From NCBI GenBank assembly GCA_932294295.1, contig OW028576.1, positions 23,505,227 to 23,569,226 on the forward strand: DNA of 64,000 nt, read 5' to 3'. The notes below the pieces were generated by a model. It was not told the origin of the DNA. It worked only from the letters and a program-made list of their open reading frames with translations, and ran no database searches. This document shows, one piece after another, positions 46,261 to 58,139 of this stretch (within the stretch, counting starts at the first letter, position 1; the number at the start of each line of letters is the position of its first letter). The stretch comes from Alitta virens. Its lineage: Eukaryota > Annelida > Polychaeta > Phyllodocida > Nereididae. The position numbers and the translations under genes are program-made.

Positions 46261-47050
46261 GCTGTTTGTCAAAAATTTTAGCACTTTAGCAGCTGTTTAT
46301 GAGCTGTTCTATACAGTGACATTAATACAAATGAGTTTTCAATCAGACTTTGCAAATGGCTTGCTATGGCTGGGTATTAAAGAATGATTACTGAACTGTC
46401 TGTCATTTAACCTCAATCTCACTCATCTTTTACTTTAACACTATAATGAAAAAACATTCGATTAAGCAACATGTAAAAGAATTTCCTTACTTAGTAATTT
46501 CCACAAGACAACAACCAACTGCCTACGGGTGGATATGCAGTCTTTATGCAAAACTGAATTTAAAAGGGGCCAACACAGCACTTATAAATGCATGGAACAA
46601 AGTCATACATGACACATTAAAGTATGCAAGGCTTAACCAACAAGTTTGGAAAAAATTTAAAATTTAAAAAAAACGTTTGCTTTGCGTGTAGAGGTCTCAC
46701 ACTCAAGTTTAAAAAACAATTTGAGGTACAGTTGTTATCCTCTTGAGCAACACCCAACATAAGCGACCTTTCACGTTATATGACCTCAACATGCATGCAT
46801 TAATATTTTTTCTTGTGTAAAAGTCACTCCACAAACAACTCCTCTAACACATCCTACAATCGTCAAATTAGCCAATTTTAGTTTGCACGAATCGTCTTGA
46901 ATGACCATGACTGCCATGTTTGTTTATTAAGATACAGTACACATGAGGGCAGCACAGTGTTGCATCTCGGCGTTGCCCATCAGATAAAAACAGAAGCAGT
47001 TGTTTTGAGTTAATTGCTGTTATAACATATTTGATAAATGAAGGGACTTA
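46260..47050. repeat. Upstream paralogous segment, copy 2 of 3
   Basis: Copy of 3650-4990 lying directly upstream of the intact gene. It is cut at 47048 by the 3.4-kb foldback, after which the same sequence (AAACATACCAATTATATA) resumes at 50460. A 73-codon frame at 46446-46667 is not conserved in the other copies. Confidence 0.7.
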
Positions 47051-50000
47051 AGCCGCTGTCACACGGGCCGGTTGGGCCGTAGTGAACCCGTAGTATTACG
47101 TAATAGTTATGTAACAGCTCTTTCCGCCGGTTTGGCGGCAGCAAAAAGGGGCGGGGCAGCACCCGCCGGGCGCTACGGGTTACCCGCCGGGTCACCCGCC
47201 GGGTTACCCGCCGGCTTCCAGGGGTTACCCGCCGGCTTCCACGGGTGCCTCGGCGGGTTCCACGGGTGCCTCGGCGGGTTCCACGGGTGCCTCGGCGGGT
47301 TCCACGGGTGCCTCACCGGGTTCCACGGGTGCCTCGGCGGGTTCCACGGGTGCCTCGGCAGGTTCTACGGGTGACTCGGCGGGTTCTACGGGTTACTCGG
47401 CGGGTTGTAGGAGTAAGCCGGCGAGTAGTAGGAGTAACTCACAGCTTCCAGGAGTATACATTAAAAGACTGCTGCTCCCCTTAATATTAGGCCGATTTTC
47501 GTTAAATAAGAACTAAATTGTAGGATAATTTATACTGATTCCATACCTGTTTTCGGATCGAAAATATACCAAATATTAAGCGAGTTATTCGTCTGAGAAG
47601 GTAGCTAGGTTGGCGGAGGCAAACAGTGGTGCTCTCGCAGACGTCCGCGCCGGGACTGTATCAATGCTGAGCGCTTCTTTAAAAGGCTGCTGCTCCTCTA
47701 ATATTAGTCCGATTTTCGTCAAATAAGACTGGATTGTAGTATAATTCATACTGACTCCATACGTGTTTTCGGATCGAAAATAGACCAAATATTAAGCGAG
47801 ATATTCGTCTGAGAAGGCGGTTGTCTGGTGGCGGCTGCTGCTCCTTTAATATTAATCTGATTTGCGTCAAATAAAAATTGAATTATAGAAGAGTTCATAC
47901 TTATTCCACACAGAATTTCAGATTGAAAATAGACCAAATATTAAGCGTGATATTCGTCTGAGAAGGCAGCATGGTGCTCTGTGTATGTTCATGACTTGAA
48001 TGGTATGGTCAACATTTTTTAACATTATATATACATTGTTTGGATGAGCTTTATTGCAATTAATTTCTACTCATTCTGCCAACTGGCCAATGGGAAGGAC
48101 TTTTCCTTTGGTTTTGTAAAGTCAATTAACCTATATATGTCAATTGCTATTAGCATTTTGAATAATACAAAGAATGGGGTAAGTCATGCTTTTTCATCAT
48201 TGATCACAAGCATTAATTGAAATTCTGAATTTCAACTGATTCCTGTTTATTATGCATATTAAAGAGGGAGATTGTTTTGATCATGGATGGAACATGCAAT
48301 ATCAATATTAATTCCAGTTGGATTATTTTCAGAAACAACAACGAAATATTGATAATTTATATAAAATGAAATAAATATCTAAAATGATTACTCTAAACTA
48401 GAGTATATCTATCTATAGATAGTTGTTATAGCTCCATAGACATCTTTATCAAGTCGGAATTTTATTGGCAACAAGCAAACAAACATTGTTTTATTATCGT
48501 TTTTTATTGATTACTAATCAATGAATTATTGATAGTAACATATTATTAGGTTAAGATCTTATAACTATCTGTCTATCTACATATCTATACTCTATAAGGT
48601 ATTACTAACTTTATTAACAAGAATATTCTTGTTTGTGCCTAGTATACTCCATTAATTTTCCCCACCTTTAACTATTATATAAATTCTACACATTTCCCTG
48701 AATAATTCAGTCTTTATTTCACGAAAATCGGATATGTAGATAGACAGATAGTTTAGAGAGACAGATAGATTTATATGCTTATTATATAATATAGAATATC
48801 TAGCTTAATATTTGGTACATATAAGTACATAAAAGATAGCAAATAAAATCACAGATCAAATCACAAATACTAATTACAATATTAATATTAGATTTAAATT
48901 TTACAAAAATATACACAAATACTGATCAAAATAATAATTTATTATCACAATAAGATTCAAATTAACACAAAAAGATAAGAATGTTCACATGTATAAAAAA
49001 AAACCCAATATACAAATATAATCATTGCCTGGTAATTACAATAGAATACAATGTTTTTAATTAATGAAAGCAATTACATCTTTTTGTAATTGTGAATGAC
49101 AATCAAGACAATGTCATATTACTGTGTCATCTTTGAACAAACTATGAAATGACAGGTCAAAGAACCCCAATTTAGGCAATTAGGCAATTGACACATGTAT
49201 TGAGCATTTGCTGTATTCTCTACACCCATTCTTTATATCATTCAAAATGCTAATAGCAATTGACATAATGGTCATGGCAGTTGGCAGAATGAGTAGAAAT
49301 GAATTGCAATAAAGCTCATCCAAACAATGTATATATATCATGGTCAAAAATATTGACCACACCATTCAAGTCATGACCATACACAGAGCACCTGGCCGCC
49401 GCCAGAGAACTGCATTCTCAGATGAATATCTCGCTTAATATTTGGTCTATTTTCAATCCGAAAACATGATGGAATCAGTATGAACTATGCTACAATACAG
49501 TTTTAATTTGACGAAAATCGGACTAATATTAGGGGAGCAGCAGCCTTTTAAAGGAGGGCACAGCCCTTCCTGCATTGATACAGTCAGGGCGCGGACGTCT
49601 GCGAGAGCACCACTGTTTTTCCTCCGCCAACCTAGCTACCTTCTCAGACGAATATCTCGCTTAATATTTGGTCTATTTTCAATCCGAAAACGCGTATGGA
49701 ATCAGTATGATTTATACCACAATTCAGTCCTGATTTGACGAAAATCGGATTAATATAAATGGAGCAGCAGCCACCGCAAGACAACTGCCTTCTCAGACAA
49801 ATATCTCGCTTAATATTCGGGTTTTTTTAAATCCGAAAATACGTATGGAATCAGTATGAGCTATACTGCCATGCAGTCTTTATTTGAGGAAAATCGGACT
49901 AATATTAGAGGAGCAGCAGCCTTTTAAAGTATATACCTCCCTGCCTACGCTGACGCTGGCAGCAAAAAGCCGGCGGGTTACCCGTGAAAGCTGGCGGGTT

Positions 50001-50459
50001 ACCCGTGATAGCCGGCGGGTTACCCGTGATAGCCGGCGGGTTACCCGTGATAGCCGCCGGGTTACCCGTAGAACCCCTCAACAAGCCGCCGGGGTGAAAT
50101 TAGGGACGAATAATTCGCCGGGTTCTACGGGCCACCCGCCGGCTTCTACGGGCCACCCGCCGGCTTCCACGGGTCACCCGTCGGCTTCCACGGGTCACCC
50201 GTCGGCTTCCACGTGTTTTTTTTTGTTTTTTTTCACCCGTGAGATTTCTACGGTTGTGCCATGCAAGCATGGCACAACCGGCTACCGGGGCCGGGTTTCG
50301 CGGCTTGGCCAAGGGTCCCACGGGTGCTTGCCGGGTATCCCCGGGTATCCACGGGTGGCCGTATTGGGGCCGCCGGCTTGGAGCCGGGTGGCGATTTCCG
50401 CAACTATTACGTAATACTACGGGTTCACTACGGCACAACCGGCCCGTGTGACAGGGGCT
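47051..50459. mobile_element. Foldback MITE family B, copy B3 (3.4 kb)
   Basis: Left end TTA-AGCCGCTGTCACACGGGC, then CGGTTGGGCCGTAGTGAACC; right end GGTTCACTACGGCACAACCG, then GTGTGACAGGGGCT-TAA. It has the same plan as B1 but a more GC-rich subfamily. Tandem GGGTGCCTCGGCGGGTTCCAC units (27-base spacing) fill the left arm (47220-47400), and GTGATAGCCGGCGGGTTACCC units the right (49970-50070). Modules of about 220 bases with GGCTGCTGCTCC lie inward. No transposase. An empty version of the site is at about 4993-5010. Confidence 0.87.
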
Positions 50460-51130
50460 TAAACATACCAATTATATATATATATATATATATATGCTAT
50501 ATATGTTACTTTTATGGCTGTTATTCCATGGGATGGAAACTATTGGGAATATGTAGAAAACCACACAATCTTTATACATTTTTTTTCCAGATTTTCTATT
50601 AAATTAATAAAAAAAAGAGGAAGAATGGAACAGTGCAAATGTCACTTAAAAAGTGAAAGTACTATGATTAAGTTATTTTATAAGCAAAATGTAGGGATCA
50701 CAGTGTCATTGATATGGGGGTTTGAAAGAGTGCCAAATTAATTTCAAATAAAGTTAAGGATCATAAGGGGCCACAAAACCCCAAAAAGGTATCACTGCAC
50801 TATTTCAGACATATTCTGACAAAGTTTTGTGAGCATGTATGTGCAGTAGTGAGATCTGCTCTGGAAACGGAAAAAAAAAAGTTTTCATCTATTAAAACGC
50901 ACAACTAGGTTATACAGAATAAAACCAAATAAAATGAGTTTCAGCAAGTGCATTAATGCCGGAGTTCTGCTCCAGTTATTATAAAAAAAGCATGAAACAA
51001 ATGTCAGAATGAAGGCTGAAAAGTGAAAATAATATAATTTAGATGCTTTATTGACAAAATCTCACTCATGTAGAGTAAATCGTGTCTTTGGTAGGTTTTT
51101 TTTTTTACATTTTGTAAAATTTGGTGGTGG
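50460..51130. repeat. Repeat H block
   Basis: (TA)n at 50475-50500, then TTATTCCATGGGATGG, TTATAAGCAAAATGTAGGGA and CATAAGGGGCCACAAAACCC, repeated at 59.96-60.4 kb, and GCATTAATGCCGGAGTTCTG. No conserved frame. Confidence 0.6.
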
Positions 51131-51310
51131 TGGTGGATTAGAGCTTTACGTCCGGTATTTGTGCACCTGATGAGCTAATTATGACAGGTAGGGACCATGG
51201 CAATGAGATGAAGGATGAAACAGCCATCCAACATAGGCTCGACCAGGAATTTAACCCGGGACCCAGTGGTTGGAAGCCCAGCGTGCTACCAATGAGCTAG
51301 GCCCCTACCC
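51131..51310 (-). mobile_element. tRNA-derived SINE
   Basis: Minus strand: GGGGCCTAGCTCATTGGTAG (A-box TAGCTCATTGG), CCCGGGTTAAATTCCTGG (decayed B-box), body TTTCATCCTTCATCTCATTG, ending GGACGTAAAGCTC. About 180 bases. Same family as 15533-15735. Confidence 0.78.
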
Positions 51311-51379
51311 AAAATTTGGTAAAACATAGCCAATATATATCAATGTGATTATCAAAAGGAAGTGAGATGGACATTGATA

Positions 51380-51571
51380 ATAACAATAACCCTCTTCAAA
51401 ATTTGTTAGGTGGGAGTTAAATATAAGAGGCGTTTGCTTTGCTTATAGAAATGAAATTTATGTGTCAAGTGCACAGATCTGTAACTGCTTCATAGTGGCT
51501 TGAATCTACGCATTATTTTTATGACATGCTCCATAAACCTATTTAAGCTTTCTAAGAAATTCTAAGCTTTC
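51380..51571. repeat. Repeat H block, left of MITE A4
   Basis: Matches 5150-5307 and 60720-60860 (GCTTTGCTTATAGAAATGA, TGTGTCAAGTGCACAGATCT). Confidence 0.6.
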
Positions 51572-52269
51572 TAAAGGGGCATTTACACTATCACTGATAC
51601 GACCTACATAATCACTTATGATAATATTTTCTTACTCTTGCTCATCCTTGGCCATATGTGATTCACTCGTGAGCGTTTTACGTATACTCGTGCTAATTTG
51701 TAGGAATGCTCCTGCTTGCGCTTGACCACTCACAATTTTAGAACTTTGGCGGACGTAATACGAGTAAATTTTTTAAATTAGATAACGTAAGCAATTCACT
51801 CGGCAAGCTTTCTACGTACGTTCTACGAACGCTTTCATACATCCGTGGTCATACGTAGCTATACATAGCCACTGACCATCCATATGTATTCGCCATCCAC
51901 TCACGTCCACTCGTAAAACGCTCGTAAAGCGCTTGGCGGATGTCCGTTGGACGTCTGTCACCCGCCCGTCTTCTTCCGTGACCATCCTCGCCCATCCTTG
52001 AACCACTCGCACGGGCGATCTACGAGCGCTCTATGAGCAATCTACGAGTGCCTATGAGCATCTCAGGTATGCCCCATGTATGCCTCACATATGCTTGGCT
52101 ACAGACGTTCGGCAAGTTTTTGACAGACGTTCGGATGTCTGGCAGGCATTTGACGGACGTCTGCCGAGCAAGCTATGACTGCCCCACGTATGCTTGTGGA
52201 AAGAGTTTATATGTGATTAAGACATATAGCCCATTTTTTTTATACGTGACAGTGTGAATGCTCCTTAAG
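51572..52269. mobile_element. MITE family A, full-length copy A4
   Basis: Left end TAA-AGGGGCATTTACACTATC; right end CGTGACAGTGTGAATGCTCC then T-TAA. Terminal inverted repeats and CpG-rich interior (CGTCCACTCGTAAAACGCTC, AAGCGCTTGGCGGATGTCCG). The surrounding repeat H exists without the insert at 5308-5311, which fixes the borders. Confidence 0.88.
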
Positions 52270-53392
52270 AGAATGCAAATTTGAAATGTTTCATTTCTGT
52301 CACATTTTCTGTATTCTCAAGTGGACATGCATTGATACTCTAACATCTTAGAATTAAAATAGTGTGTATTCCAGAATAGACATGCACAAGACCATTTTTT
52401 CGTAACAGTAATCAATGGTTGCCATGGCAAAAAAGCCTGTTATACAGTCTCCATAGCAACAAGCTTAAATGCCAGATAAAAAGTAAAAATAAAATACCCT
52501 CAGTGAATCCCACAAAGCACACAGGCATTATTAAAATTGTCCAGTGTCCGTCCGACCGGCAGGAGGGCGGATGTTGCACTTTCATTTCCAAAGCAGAACT
52601 CAAACACACACTAATGCACTTACCCCAATGAAATTGTATACAGTAACACTCTATATGACCTAATGGTGCCTTTTGATAGTCACACTGACATAACTCAGCT
52701 ATTTTTACAAAATTTGGGAAAATTTATTTCTTGAGTGTTTATATACATAATGTGTGCGATGAACGGAAAAGATTGCCACTTGGCCTACTTAGTCTGTTAC
52801 GCAATGCTAATTAGAGTCCAAAATGTCCTGTTTTTTTGTGTGAAAATATTTAATAGCAATCCATTCTGTTCAGAGTAAAACCAAGTGAGTATCAAAAGTA
52901 TTCTATATCCTTTTCCTGCCATTCTATTTTTCTGTTTACAAGATTGTATGCACAAGAAAGAGTATTAAGTTCACTAGATTATCAACACAATAGCATGTTC
53001 CCTTAACTAATCTACAACTGAGATAATTATCATTTCTATGTCCAAAATAGCCATATGGACTATGACAATGCTTACCAAGGCATATATATGAAATTCAGCA
53101 ACAGTGTTATGCCACATAAAGATGTTGGGTATAATTTCATACATGATAAACCTTTAAGGTTTGTATTTATTTGTATTTAAATAAAGTAAATCCAAATACA
53201 AATCATAAATAATAATCTTAAAGATTTATTTCGCATGGAATGACACTCATCTTTATGCCTTCATAAGCCAAAATATTTTTTGCACGCTGATTACTTTAAG
53301 CTGGCAACTGAAGGAACTATACATTATAAATTGCCCTTCAAAAGTTCCTGAATTGTTAGGTTTCTGATTTGCATTAAATCGATGGCATTTAA
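52270..53392. repeat. Repeat H block, right of MITE A4
   Basis: Continues the copy of 5312-5560 (CATGCATTGATACTC, GTTGCCATGGCAAAAAAGCC), then GAGCAGAACTCA... GACCTAATGGTGCC and the ATAGCAATCCATTCTGTTCAG block. 53040-53390 is not recognised. Confidence 0.55.
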
Positions 53393-54535
53393 AGGGGAAC
53401 TAAAGGCAATTTGCATGTTAATTTTAAAAGTTCAGTTAGATATAGAAAAATACTTTGCAGTGAAAGAAAATGTCTAAAAGTTGATTTTAGTCTTATTTTA
53501 AGCTAATTAACTGTGCATTTTGCAACCCCTGCCGAAACGCTGGTGGCCGCCATTATTGCACACGGCACCATGACTGGTGACGTCACTTATGTCCTATGCA
53601 CTGAACACAGCTAGGCTATGAGCATGATGAGCTATCCATACCCTGCACAGATTGCAATCCGTTTCATTGTTCATTATATTGCAATTTAATACAAGAACAG
53701 ATCTATAGAACACATGAAAGGTGTTAATTGAACTTTTTGGAATACATCATGATTGTAATGAGCAATTCGCATTTTCTGAATATGTACATTTGCTCCCTGG
53801 GCAAATAATCCTGCCTCCATTATCTGAAGCCTATAGGACACCTTGATATGGTATCCATATTTTGCATTTTATTATATAAACGACTTTTTCCACAAGCATG
53901 TGCATTTACAAAGTAGAAGTTATTAAAGGGATAATTGATATATATGCAAAATTTTCACTATAAGATTAAATGCAGCTTTTATTTGGTATCACTATACAAT
54001 GTGTATACAGAAGGCCCTGGTCTGCTTCAAGTTAGTTTCATAAAATAAGGTTGATTCTAGGTTCACACCTTCATTAATAAAAGTATTTTAACAAGTTAAA
54101 AATTGTTCAGTGGACAAGTAGATGGAAAGCCCCAATTGACAGTTTCTGTGATTATATGAATTGCCTCAAATTCTTCAATGGCAATTTACTTGACACTTAG
54201 TGTCTATTGACTATTGACAGGCTCCTAACATGCTCAAGTGCAATTAACCTGTTTCTGAACTGTCAGTTCACACCAATGGTCTAGCAATTGGATTGCAATG
54301 AGAGTCTCTTGCACACTTAGCTGAGACCTAGTACAACAGTGACGTATTTCCGGTGAGTGCAAAACACCAGGGAAAGTCGAAAATGGCGGCCTCCGTAGTT
54401 CACAACACGGAGCTAATAAATACAGGATATTACTTTACCAGTGCTTATATACAAGTTATAAATAGCGGGGACTGGTTTCAATGGGCCGAAGCTAACATCT
54501 GAGAGGTGAAGTGCAAAAGGGTTTAGTTCCCCTTT
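53393..54535. mobile_element. MITE family G (1.1 kb)
   Basis: Left end TTTAA-AGGGGAACTAAAGGC; right end GGGTTTAGTTCCCCT-TTAAA. Perfect inverted core of about 12 bases. The interior is nearly unique, with GACGTCAC (53579) near the left end and GGCGGCCTCCGTAG near the right. No transposase. The AGGGG terminus resembles families A and B. Confidence 0.65.
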
Positions 54536-55310
54536 AAATTAGTTTTATATATATGCATATATATTTATTACCAAACTTTACAGGTGTATATTAAAAAAAC
54601 AGTAAGTATTGGAGTTGAGTGAAAGTGATATAAATCATTATGCAACTAATTATTATGAAAATGCTAATTATAAACAAAAAAGTTTTATTGGGTTAAATGT
54701 GGCAATACTATGATCAAATATTTAATAATTGAAAGCATATGAATTCTACAACATTTATGGCTGTCATTGAAGGAAGCAACAACATTTTTTTTATTTTTTT
54801 TCCAGATTATCCATTATTAAAAAACAGAAGGTTGAAACAAATGTCAAAATTTTGCTTAAAAATTGAAAGTACTATAATCTAGGTATTTATCATTGGCAAA
54901 ATTTCACAGATGTCAGGATCACAGAGTCAGTTTTATTAGAAAGAGTATGAAGTTTTCATAAAATATTTTCCTTATTATATAAAATTATCTATCATTAATG
55001 CTCATGAAACACCAAAAAGGTATTTCTGCACTATTTTAGTCATATTCTTTCAAATTGGTGTGTCAAAGCAGGTGCGGTAGAGTGTGAGTTCTGCTCTAGA
55101 AACGGAAACTTTTTTTTTTAATTTTCTCTAAACAGCTGAGGTATGTCAATGTGACTATCAAAATTCTAAGCTATATAGAGCAATGCAATGTAAATTGTTG
55201 TTAGAATAAGTGCATTAATGCTAGGCTAGAGTTCTGCTCCAGAAACACGATTACACAAAAATTGTTCTAATTTTTTTCAGATTTTCCATTCTTATATATA
55301 TATATATATA
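54536..55310. repeat. Repeat H block
   Basis: Contains CATTATTAAAAAACAGAAGG..., GTGAGTTCTGCTCTAGAAAC, GTGCATTAATGCTAGGC and a (TA)n tract at 55293-55310, next to the LINE end. Confidence 0.55.
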
Positions 55311-56985
55311 GATTTTATTGACATGTAAAATATCATAAGTGATACATATGTCATTCAGTTAAAAGATAACATGAAAGAGACATTAATGTAAATACAGAAA
55401 GCAATAAAATTTCAATAATCAAGGTTCCAGCCACCAAGTTAACTATTAATAAGTGTTTAAAATCCACATACACAATAGAAAAAAATACAAGCCACTAATA
55501 AAAAAATTTCACTCTTAAAATCCAAAACATGACAAGCACATCATAACTAATAAACTAATAAACTAAATTAATAACTGTGTGGATACAGGAGATGGTTTTC
55601 TCTACACATCGGCTTGAAGGAGAAACTTTCCTAAACTATTTAATAACTCAGGTTCCTTGTTTGTGATTATTGCTGTAAACTTAGTTATATCATCTAGAGA
55701 CAAGAAGTTGTTAATAAATTTAGTTGCATTCAAAAAAAGGTTAACACGGTGTTGCTCATTACCAGGACAGACAATCAAACAGTGAATTTCGTCTTCTACA
55801 AAGTTTAACGTACACTTTTCACATATTCTATTTGGAGCAGGAATTATTGGTTTATGGTGTCGACCTGTTTCAATCTTCAGGCTATGTGAACTTGTCCTAA
55901 ATCTAGCTATTTTAGTTAACACTTTGCGAATTTGTTGCAATTCAAGATAAGGTTCTATTCTACAATCAGTTTTAAATAGTTTATATGTCCTAAGTTTTGG
56001 TTGTTGTGAACTGTCATATATTGCATTTATTAGACGCTCATGTTCGGCTTCATAGAGTCTTAGTTTCACTGTGTTAGAGATATTATCAATGTCAAAGTTT
56101 CTGAGGTTACTAATATCATATTCAATGTTGCAGTTATTTAATACATGACACACTTTACTGAACCAGTTATTTCCATTTACTGCATTCACATAAATTTCCT
56201 TCTGAAAATTTAAACATTTCTTAAGTAAACTGTCATCAGGTGCTCTTTCCAATCTTATCCAGTAATTCACCATTCTAATTTTCTGTCTGACATGCAATGG
56301 GAATCTACCTGTTTCACCATAGACTGCTAAAGATGGTGTTTGTTTTCTAACTCCTAGTATGTTTTTAAGATATGCAAGTTGCAAATTTTCTAATTCAGGC
56401 ATAGATTTTTCACTTGTCCATATTTCACTATTGTACTCCAGGATAGGTAAAATATAGGTATCAAACATTCGAAGAGATAGCATGAGATCGATTTTTCCTA
56501 ATGCTTGTTTTGAATCACCTTGCAGTGCAAAGAGCGCTTTATGAGCTTGTGTTGAGAGGTATTCCGTCATCTTGCTATGTATTCTACGCTTATTAGTAAG
56601 CATATGGCCAAGATATTTGAAGCTGTCAACATTTACTAGTTTTTCCCCATTTGAAGCTGTCAACATTTACTAGTTGTTCCCCATTACAGAAGAAGGTGCT
56701 TATTGCTTTGTTACCAATCTGCATCACTTTGGTTTTACTAACATTTACAATAAGGTGCCATTTTTTACAGTAATTATGAAGTGAATTTATACTATTTTGC
56801 ATGCAATTAGGAGAATCAGCTACAAGTGCGATGTCATCGGCATACAATATATGTGTAAGAGTAAAATCACCTAATGTTATTCCATCTGATTTTTCAAGAT
56901 GATCGGGTAGATTTGACATAAATTCATTGAATAATTTTGGGCTGAGGATTCCACCTTGTAATACCCAACATTTCCTGTCAATATA
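55311..56985 (-). mobile_element. 5'-truncated LINE with frameshifted ORF2
   Basis: The minus strand codes from about 56985: VLQGGILSPKLFNEFMSNLP, then the catalytic LYADDIAL (near 56850), a long thumb and connection region with LGVRKQTPSLAVYGETGRFP, and a C-terminal CEKCTLNFVEDEIHCLIVCP (Cys/His, zinc-like), ending at 55602. The reverse transcriptase is cut off before its fingers domain, typical of incomplete LINE copying. The reading frame is broken only by a 34-base tandem duplication at 56619-56686. Otherwise there is no internal stop in about 440 codons, so the copy is young. The left flank is (TA)n. Confidence 0.8.
56619..56686. repeat. 34-bp tandem duplication in LINE
   Basis: GAAGCTGTCAACATTTACTA... 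starts at 56619 and again at 56653. 34 is not a multiple of three, so the two open frames overlap out of phase here (both contain LVNVDSFK). Confidence 0.93.
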
Positions 56986-58139
56986 TATATAAACAGCATG
57001 AAATGAATATCAAATGAAGTTTCAATAGTTAAAATACTATAATTTAGATATATTAGACAAAATTTCATTCATGTAGGGTAAATAAAGTCTTGGTATGAAG
57101 GTTTAAAAAAGTAAGAAATTTCCCTATTTTCCCCTAATTTTGAAAATTCTATACTATTTATGGCACTATTTTAGGCATATTATGACAATGTTTTAAGCAT
57201 GCAGATGCAGTAGTGTCAGAGTTCTGCTCCGGCAATTTATTTATTTATATTTTCTCCACATTTTGTAAAACATAGCCAACATATGTAAATGTGACTATCA
57301 AATGGCACCACTAAGTCATGTGGAGTATTACTGTACAAAAATTTGTTACTAGGGTAAGTGCATTAGTTTTGCTCCGGAAAGGAAAGTGTTACAAAAACCC
57401 TCCCACCCATTTGCCCGTCGGACGGACATTGAGGATAATAATAACCCTCTTCGAAACTTCATTCACTGAGGGTTAGAAACTGCGATTTTGGTAAGAGACA
57501 GAGGCGATTTTGAGATGGTCTTTGGAATTATTAGGTATAATAACAATTTTCATGTTGTGACTTATGGGGTCAAAGGTCATTACCATTAGGTAAACTAGGT
57601 CAAAGGTTAATTTTCCAAAGATTTATTTTGCAGCAGAGGGCAATATATATTTACATTGTATTTAAAATGTTTATTTTATTACATGTAGGTCTATAAAGTA
57701 GGATAAAAGCATGTGTCAAAAGGTTATGCAATCACATTTATCTCGCTAAGATCAGCAAATCAGCAAGACATATTTGTTTACTCCTACAGTGCAACTTATT
57801 TTAATAATAATAATAAAAAAGAGAAAAGTCCCAATATTTCTACAATCCTATTCATTATTTCATATAAACAGTGTCTTTTCACTACTTTGCAGTTCTGAGC
57901 ATATTTGCTTGATCGTTCTTCCAAGAATGATAGAGTTTCAGAATGTTTAGGATCCGCCCTGGCCATTGTTATTAGTTCCAGCAACTAAATTGACAGCCAC
58001 AACTTTTGTGTCAGATACTGTGGATGGCCTCTACATTTCAATTTCCCTCTATGAATGGCCACTTGTTTCAAATGGCAAGATTTAGGTTCTCTGTTGGTGA
58101 CTGCTAAAGTAATGCTGTACACAAACGAATGTTGGGCCC
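56986..58139. repeat. Repeat H block, then unrecognised DNA
   Basis: 56995-57440: ATTTAGATATATTAGACAAAATTTC, TGTCAGAGTTCTGCTCCGGC, GTGCATTAGTTTTGCTCCGG and CCTCCCACCCATTTGCCCGT. 57440-58140: nothing recognised; a short TAA-rich tract near 57805. Confidence 0.5.

Noticed and set aside
47160..47420. Regular spaced repeats resembling a CRISPR array
   Set aside because: Units are contiguous, degenerate minisatellites within an animal MITE; no spacers of constant length and no cas genes.
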